A stretch of DNA of 16,515 nt from JAFDWI01 sp964595905 (lineage in GTDB: Bacteria > Actinomycetota > Acidimicrobiia > Acidimicrobiales > Iamiaceae). Position 1 is the stretch's first letter. Every line of letters starts with the position of its first letter. Shown in pieces: positions 12,781 to 16,515 of the stretch. Location of the stretch: contig CAZQSU010000070.1 of the NCBI GenBank assembly GCA_964595905.1, forward strand, positions 1-16,515, in the 5' to 3' direction. Position numbers and translations under genes: made by a program. The notes below the pieces were generated by a model. That model ran no database searches. It was given only the letters and a program-made list of their open reading frames with translations, and was not told where the DNA came from.

Positions 12781-14244
12781 TCAGAAACGGCCGTGGTACT
12801 CGAGTGAACCGAACAGCGCCGACACCAGCGAGGCATTCGACCGGGTGATCCAGAATGCGATCTCCGGGGCGCCCGGCACCCGATGGACCAAACCGAAATA
12901 GGTGATCAGCACGTCGGTGCGCGCCTTGTTCGCCCGCACGTACTCGGTCGACTCGGAGAACCCGACCATGACCTCGCCACGGTTCCTCGCCCCACTGTCG
13001 AGCTGATGCAGCCAGTAGGCGCGACCGCCGGCGTCCGGCGTCCGGCCGAGCACGTTCCGGTACACCAGATCGACGTACTGGCCGTTGTCCAGTGAGCCGT
13101 ACCGGTCGACGAACTCCTGTGAACCCGAGAAGAAGTCGGCGATCCGCCACAGGTTCCAGTTGCCGTTGACCTGTCGCCACCAGTAGTCCATGCCCGACGA
13201 ATCGGGGTCGCGGAGGAAGAACGCCCGGTACAGCCGGACCACCCCGCCCACACGGGCCTGGTAGGTGGCGCCTTGGATCTGCTGGCCGAGCCAGGCCGTC
13301 GGGCTCGTCGAGTTCTGCGCCGCGACGCTGAGGAACAGGTCGGTGTTCGACGGGGCACGGTCGTGGAGATCACGCCACGACGCACGCACGAAGTCGGTCG
13401 CGTTGCTGTGCGGCCCGAAGCGGATCTGGGCCTGGAGCCAGCCGGACTGGGCGGCGACCCGTGCGTAGACGCCGGGGTAGCCGTCGGCACACCCCTCGCC
13501 CCAGCTCGTGATTCCCACCTGCACCCACCGCCCGTTCCGGGCGACGACCAGTGGGCCGCCGCTGTCACCCTGGCACGAGTCGTACTGCTGGTACGGCGAC
13601 CGACCGGCGCAGATCATCCGGGCGGTGATCGCCCCCGGGTACGACGAGGAACACGAGCTGTTCGAGATGATCGGCACCGTCACCTGTTGCAGGTCGTAGG
13701 GGAAGCTGCTGCCGCTGGAGCTCATGTTCCCCCAGCCCGTGGCGATCGCCGACGTGCCGACCCCGGCGCCCGACCCCTGGGCAGCGATCGTCTGGAGGGG
13801 CGCGTTCGTGGGGGTCCCGATACGGACGAGGGCGTAGTCGAAGTCCATGGAGGCCGCGTCGTAGTACGGGAATGCGCGAAGTTCGACCGCCCGGTGGCGC
13901 ACGCCGCCGGACGACAGCGACTGGGTGTTGGTGAGCACGTCGACGGCGCCGGGGACCTCACCGTCGACACAGTGGGCCGCGGTCAGGATCCAGGAGGGAT
14001 CGATCACCGTGCCGCCACAGAACTGTGCCTGGTAGTCGTTCGATTCATGGGACCACAGCAGACCGACCTGCGACGGCCAGGCGCCCGGTGCTGCGATGGT
14101 TCCGCCGACGATCCGGGTCGACGGGCCCGGCATGGTCGTGTCGCTCCCGGCGATCGGGTCCGCAGCCTGCACCGGCACCGTGGTCATCGCCATCATCGTG
14201 ATCACGATCACCGATCCCACCGTGAACCGTCGGGTCGTCTTCAT
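12781..14244 (-). CDS. Secreted trypsin-like serine protease with DUF4214-type repeats
   Basis: The 487-residue precursor begins with a Sec-type signal peptide (MKTTRRFTVGSVIVITMMAM, cleavage probably after VQAA). A chymotrypsin-fold (S1) protease follows. R44-IVGG is the zymogen cleavage site, and H91 (LTAAHC), D136 (FDYALV) and S228 (GDSGGP) are the catalytic triad. D222 in DSCQGDSGG is the S1 aspartate, giving trypsin-like cleavage after Lys/Arg. Residues from about 280 form two DUF4214-like units (VVRLYRAFFLRDPDSSGMDYWW; LVYRNVLGRTPDAGGRAYWL with FSESTEYV), found in extracellular bacterial proteins. The ATG at 14244 has GGGAGGG with a 7-base spacer. It ends 12 bases from the convergent imuB stop and is divergent from dnaE2, so it splits the mutasome genes. 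Confidence 0.9.
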   Translation of the reverse strand: MKTTRRFTVGSVIVITMMAMTTVPVQAADPIAGSDTTMPGPSTRIVGGTIAAPGAWPSQVGLLWSHESNDYQAQFCGGTVIDPSWILTAAHCVDGEVPGAVDVLTNTQSLSSGGVRHRAVELRAFPYYDAASMDFDYALVRIGTPTNAPLQTIAAQGSGAGVGTSAIATGWGNMSSSGSSFPYDLQQVTVPIISNSSCSSSYPGAITARMICAGRSPYQQYDSCQGDSGGPLVVARNGRWVQVGITSWGEGCADGYPGVYARVAAQSGWLQAQIRFGPHSNATDFVRASWRDLHDRAPSNTDLFLSVAAQNSTSPTAWLGQQIQGATYQARVGGVVRLYRAFFLRDPDSSGMDYWWRQVNGNWNLWRIADFFSGSQEFVDRYGSLDNGQYVDLVYRNVLGRTPDAGGRAYWLHQLDSGARNRGEVMVGFSESTEYVRANKARTDVLITYFGLVHRVPGAPEIAFWITRSNASLVSALFGSLEYHGRF

Positions 14245-14304
14245 CTTCGTGCCCTCCCTCGAGCCACGGACCACCGGGACCGAACGACGTACATCGACGC
14301 CGGG

Positions 14305-14310
14305 ACCCTA
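14305..14310 (-). promoter_or_regulatory. Possible -10 box TAGGGT for the protease gene
   Basis: TAGGGT on the minus strand fits TANNNT and would give a leader of about 55 bases ending in the strong GGGAGGG ribosome site. No clear -35 is seen. The other candidate is TAGACT within the LexA palindrome at 14412-14417. Confidence 0.3.
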
Positions 14311-14411
14311 CCGTCTGCCGGCACGGCGTCACGCGGTTTCGTCGTCGTCGGACGGTCGGATCTGCAGATCACCGTCGGGGGCACACGTCGAGGGGACGGC
14401 CCGGGTCGAAA

Positions 14412-14439
14412 AGTCTATCGAACACATGTTCGATAGACT
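14412..14439. promoter_or_regulatory. Extended LexA (SOS) palindrome of dnaE2
   Basis: AGTCTATCGAAC at 14412-14423 and its exact reverse complement GTTCGATAGACT at 14428-14439 flank ACAT. The core CGAAC-ACAT-GTTCG at 14419-14432 is a perfect LexA operator. The symmetry reaches well past the operator, so each arm ends in TAGACT, a TANNNT -10 word, on its own strand. Confidence 0.92.
14434..14439 (+). promoter_or_regulatory. -10 box TAGACT, leaderless promoter of dnaE2
   Basis: TAGACT is the right end of the LexA palindrome and ends 6 bases before the GTG at 14446. There is no good -35 at 17-18 bases and no Shine-Dalgarno, so a leaderless transcript beginning at the GTG, repressed by LexA, is the best reading. 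Confidence 0.6.
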
Positions 14440-14445
14440 GGGATG

Positions 14446-16515
14446 GTGGGATTCACCAATGCGTCCGTTCCCTGGGGAGAACTCGAGGCCCGCCTGTCGG
14501 GTCGTGCCCCACTGGCGCCCCGACGAGCGCACGCACCGGATGGTCCTCCCACACGTTCCGGGCGGAACCGAGCCCGTGTCGGCCCTCCGATCGTGCCCTA
14601 TGCCGAGTTGCACTGCCACTCGCACTTCAGCTTTCTCGACGGGGCTTCAGCCCCCGCCGAGCTCGCGGCCGAAGCCGACCGGCTGGGACTGGAGGCCCTC
14701 GCCCTGTGTGACCACGACGGCTTCTACGGGGTGGTGCGCTTCGCCGAGGCCGCCCGCGAGGTCGGTCTGCCCACGGTCTTCGGCGCCGAGGTGACCCTCG
14801 ACCTGCCCGCACGCCCCGACCTCGACGCGCCCGATCCACCAGGTGGGCATCTCGTGCTGCTGGCCGACGGGCCCGACGGCTACCGCTCGTTGAGCCGCGC
14901 CCTGAGCCTCGCCCAACTGGCCGGTGCCAAGGGCGCGCCCCGACAGTCGCTCACCGACCTCACCGGCCTCGGCGGCGACGTGGTCGTGCTCACCGGGTGC
15001 CGCAAGGGAACCGTGGCGTCAGCGCTCGAAGCGCACGGCCCGGCCGCGGCCGCCCGGGAGCTGGCCCGGCTCGTCGAGGTGTTCGGTCGGGACCACGTGG
15101 CAGTGGAGTTGTGGGACCACGGCCATCCCCTCGATCAGCACCGCAACGACGCGCTGGCCGAATTGGCGGTGCGCGCGAGGGTCCGGGTGGTCGCCACCAA
15201 CAACGTGCACTACGCCACCCCGCGCCAACAACCCCTGGCCACCGCGCTGGCTGCGGTGCGCGCCAGGCGCAGCCTCGACGACCTCGACGGGTGGCTGCCC
15301 GCGTCCGCGGGTGCACACCTGCGTTCGGGGGTCGAACAGCAGCGCCGTTTCGCCCGGTACCCCGGAGCGGTGGAGACGACCGTCGAGGTGGCCCGACGTT
15401 GCGCGTTCGACCTGGCTCTGGTGGCACCGGCCCTGCCGCCGTTCCCGTGCCCGGCCGGCATGGACGAGATGAGCTACCTGCGTCACCTGGTCGCCGAAGG
15501 CGCCACCCGCCGCTACGGCCCCCGCCCCGACAACGCTGCGCAGCCGCGAGGCGAAGCGACTCGAAAGCCCCATGGCAACGCTGCGCAGTCCGCCAGGCGG
15601 AGCAGCCCTCATGACGACACCCCGATGGCGAAGCCCGAGTCGCGAGGCGAAGCCGAAGCGACTCGAAAGCCCCATGGCAACGCTGCGCAGTCCGCCAGGC
15701 GGAGCAGCCCTCATGACGACACCCCGATGGCGAAGCCCGAGTCGCGAGGCGAAGCCGAAGCGACTCGAAAGCAAGCATGGCACCAGATCGACCACGAGCT
15801 CGCCGTCATCGAGCAGCTCGGGTTCCCCGGCTACTTCCTCGTCGTGTGGGACATCGTGCGGTTCTGCGCCGAAGCCGACATCTTCTGTCAGGGGCGCGGC
15901 TCGGCGGCGAACTCGGCGGTGTGTTTCTCGCTCGGGATCACCCGGGCCGACGCGGTGCGCCTGGGACTGCTCTTCGAACGGTTCCTCTCCCCCGCCCGTG
16001 ACGGTCCACCCGACATCGACCTCGACATCGAGTCGGGCCGTCGCGAAGAGGTCATCCAGTACGTCTACGACCGCTACGGCCGACACCACGCCGCTCAGGT
16101 CGCCAACGTGATCACCTACCGGGGTCGCTCCGCGGTGCGCGACATGGCCCGGGCGCTCGGCTACGCACCGGGTCAGCAGGACGCCTGGGCCAAACAGGTC
16201 GACCGCTGGGGTTCCCTCGCCGAGACGCCCTCGGACGAACCGGTGCGCGCGACCACATCCGCCTCCGAGAACACCGCGTCTCGTAGCGCGTGGCGGGGCG
16301 AGACGCTGCATCCCGGCGAGCATTCGATCCCGCCCGCGGTGTTGGACCTCGCCCGACAGACCCAGGGCGCGCCCCGGCACCTGGGCATCCACTCGGGCGG
16401 CATGGTGATCTGTGACCGGCCGGTCATCGAGGTGTGTCCGGTGGAGCACGCCCGCATGGAGGGGCGCACCGTGTTGCAATGGGACAAGGACGACTGCGCC
16501 GCGGTCGGCCTGGTC
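14446..16515 (+). CDS. dnaE2: Error-prone DNA polymerase DnaE2 (partial, runs off the window)
   Basis: The frame is open from 14446 to the window end, giving 690 N-terminal residues. It is the alpha-subunit-like error-prone polymerase of the ImuA'-ImuB-DnaE2 mutasome. The start GFTNASVPWGELEARL corresponds to the mycobacterial MGWSN-type N-terminus and supports GTG 14446; an ATG lies one codon upstream at 14443. The PHP domain has AELHCHSHFSFLDGAS (H56, H58, H60) and DHDG at 89-92. The palm has HELAVIEQLGFPGYFLVVWDIV, CQGRGSAANSAV and the catalytic PDIDLDIE (D525, D527). Further on are AAQVANVITYRGRSAVRD and PRHLGIHSGGMVICDRP. Two insertions stand out: about 80 residues of 34-residue repeats at roughly 363-443, and about 35 extra residues at 590-625. 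Both preserve the frame. SOS induction is expected from the LexA palindrome. Confidence 0.95.
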   Translation, partial: MGFTNASVPWGELEARLSGRAPLAPRRAHAPDGPPTRSGRNRARVGPPIVPYAELHCHSHFSFLDGASAPAELAAEADRLGLEALALCDHDGFYGVVRFAEAAREVGLPTVFGAEVTLDLPARPDLDAPDPPGGHLVLLADGPDGYRSLSRALSLAQLAGAKGAPRQSLTDLTGLGGDVVVLTGCRKGTVASALEAHGPAAAARELARLVEVFGRDHVAVELWDHGHPLDQHRNDALAELAVRARVRVVATNNVHYATPRQQPLATALAAVRARRSLDDLDGWLPASAGAHLRSGVEQQRRFARYPGAVETTVEVARRCAFDLALVAPALPPFPCPAGMDEMSYLRHLVAEGATRRYGPRPDNAAQPRGEATRKPHGNAAQSARRSSPHDDTPMAKPESRGEAEATRKPHGNAAQSARRSSPHDDTPMAKPESRGEAEATRKQAWHQIDHELAVIEQLGFPGYFLVVWDIVRFCAEADIFCQGRGSAANSAVCFSLGITRADAVRLGLLFERFLSPARDGPPDIDLDIESGRREEVIQYVYDRYGRHHAAQVANVITYRGRSAVRDMARALGYAPGQQDAWAKQVDRWGSLAETPSDEPVRATTSASENTASRSAWRGETLHPGEHSIPPAVLDLARQTQGAPRHLGIHSGGMVICDRPVIEVCPVEHARMEGRTVLQWDKDDCAAVGLV
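15531..15779 (+). repeat. In-frame 102-bp tandem repeat array inside dnaE2
   Basis: Two full 102-bp units lie at 15576-15677 and 15678-15779. They are identical until the last few bases, where the second reads GCAAGCATGG in place of GCCCCATGG. A 45-bp shortened copy at 15531-15575 precedes them; it lacks about 51 internal bases plus a 6-bp GAAGCC/GAAGC slippage unit. All lengths are multiples of three, so each full copy adds 34 residues (starting NAAQSARRSSPHDD, ending RGEAEATRKPHG). Each unit contains the dyad TCCGCC-A-GGCGGA (15589-15601 in the first full copy) and the palindrome CTGCGCAG. The encoded peptide is charged and low in hydrophobics, so probably a disordered surface loop. Confidence 0.95.
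16276..16306 (+). repeat. Inverted repeat within a second dnaE2 insertion
   Basis: GCGTCTCG at 16276-16283 and its exact reverse complement CGAGACGC at 16299-16306 enclose 15 bases. The hairpin sits in a stretch of dnaE2 (about 16213-16320) whose Ser/Thr/Glu-rich product has no counterpart in the mycobacterial protein as I remember it. Confidence 0.6.

Noticed and set aside
13649..13663. GAAC-N7-GTTC as a third LexA site
   Set aside because: The spacing is three bases too long for the CGAAC-N4-GTTCG operator and it lies inside the protease coding sequence.
15531..15779. The dnaE2 repeat array as a CRISPR
   Set aside because: The units are contiguous without unique spacers, the period of 102 is too long, and they are translated in frame in a conserved gene.
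15019..16479. 486-codon minus-strand open frame across dnaE2
   Set aside because: It is antisense to unmistakable DnaE2 motifs. It stays open because of codon bias and because the repeat unit is free of stops on both strands.

Overview
The window is high-GC, gene-dense DNA with the signatures of an actinobacterium. It carries an actinobacterial mutasome set (ImuA', ImuB, DnaE2) under LexA boxes of the CGAAC-N4-GTTCG type, a luciferase-like oxidoreductase of the F420 type, and several genes whose start codon lies 5 to 8 bases after a TANNNT -10 box, which suggests leaderless transcription. The trypsin/DUF4214 secreted protein and the Tat/glycine-rich protein fit a free-living environmental actinobacterium, possibly of the class Acidimicrobiia; that placement is inference.

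Left part (1-4945). The 3' end of a DapB-like amine dehydrogenase-family gene is followed by a strong hairpin, a luciferase-like oxidoreductase, and a surface or exported glycine-rich protein with a PqqD-like N-terminus and an internal Tat signal. A second strong hairpin follows. A SnoaL/NTF2-like gene and a pirin gene are then transcribed divergently, followed by a short PilZ-like protein.

Middle (5031-10262). A membrane-bound GGEEF diguanylate cyclase and an MFS exporter form a minus-strand pair. Divergent from them is a fluoride-resistance locus: a fluoride (crcB) riboswitch followed by two overlapping crcB genes that would form a heterodimeric Fluc/CrcB fluoride channel. The aptamer strand GGCTCCT is exactly complementary to the crcB1 Shine-Dalgarno AGGAGCC, so a translational switch can be read from the sequence. 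A small conserved protein and an orphan NarL/DevR-type response regulator follow.

Right part (10310-16515). imuA' and imuB overlap by 4 bases and start at a LexA-controlled promoter. A secreted trypsin-like protease with DUF4214-type repeats lies on the opposite strand. dnaE2 has its own LexA palindrome and runs off the window end. The dnaE2 reading frame contains an in-frame array of a 102-bp unit (two full copies plus one 45-bp copy) exactly where the protein should pass from its N-terminal part to the polymerase palm. A second, hairpin-bearing insertion lies further downstream. This repeat-invaded SOS polymerase and the fluoride switch are the two most notable signals in the window. No tRNA, rRNA, CRISPR array or insertion sequence was seen, and no stretch over 300 bases lacks a gene.
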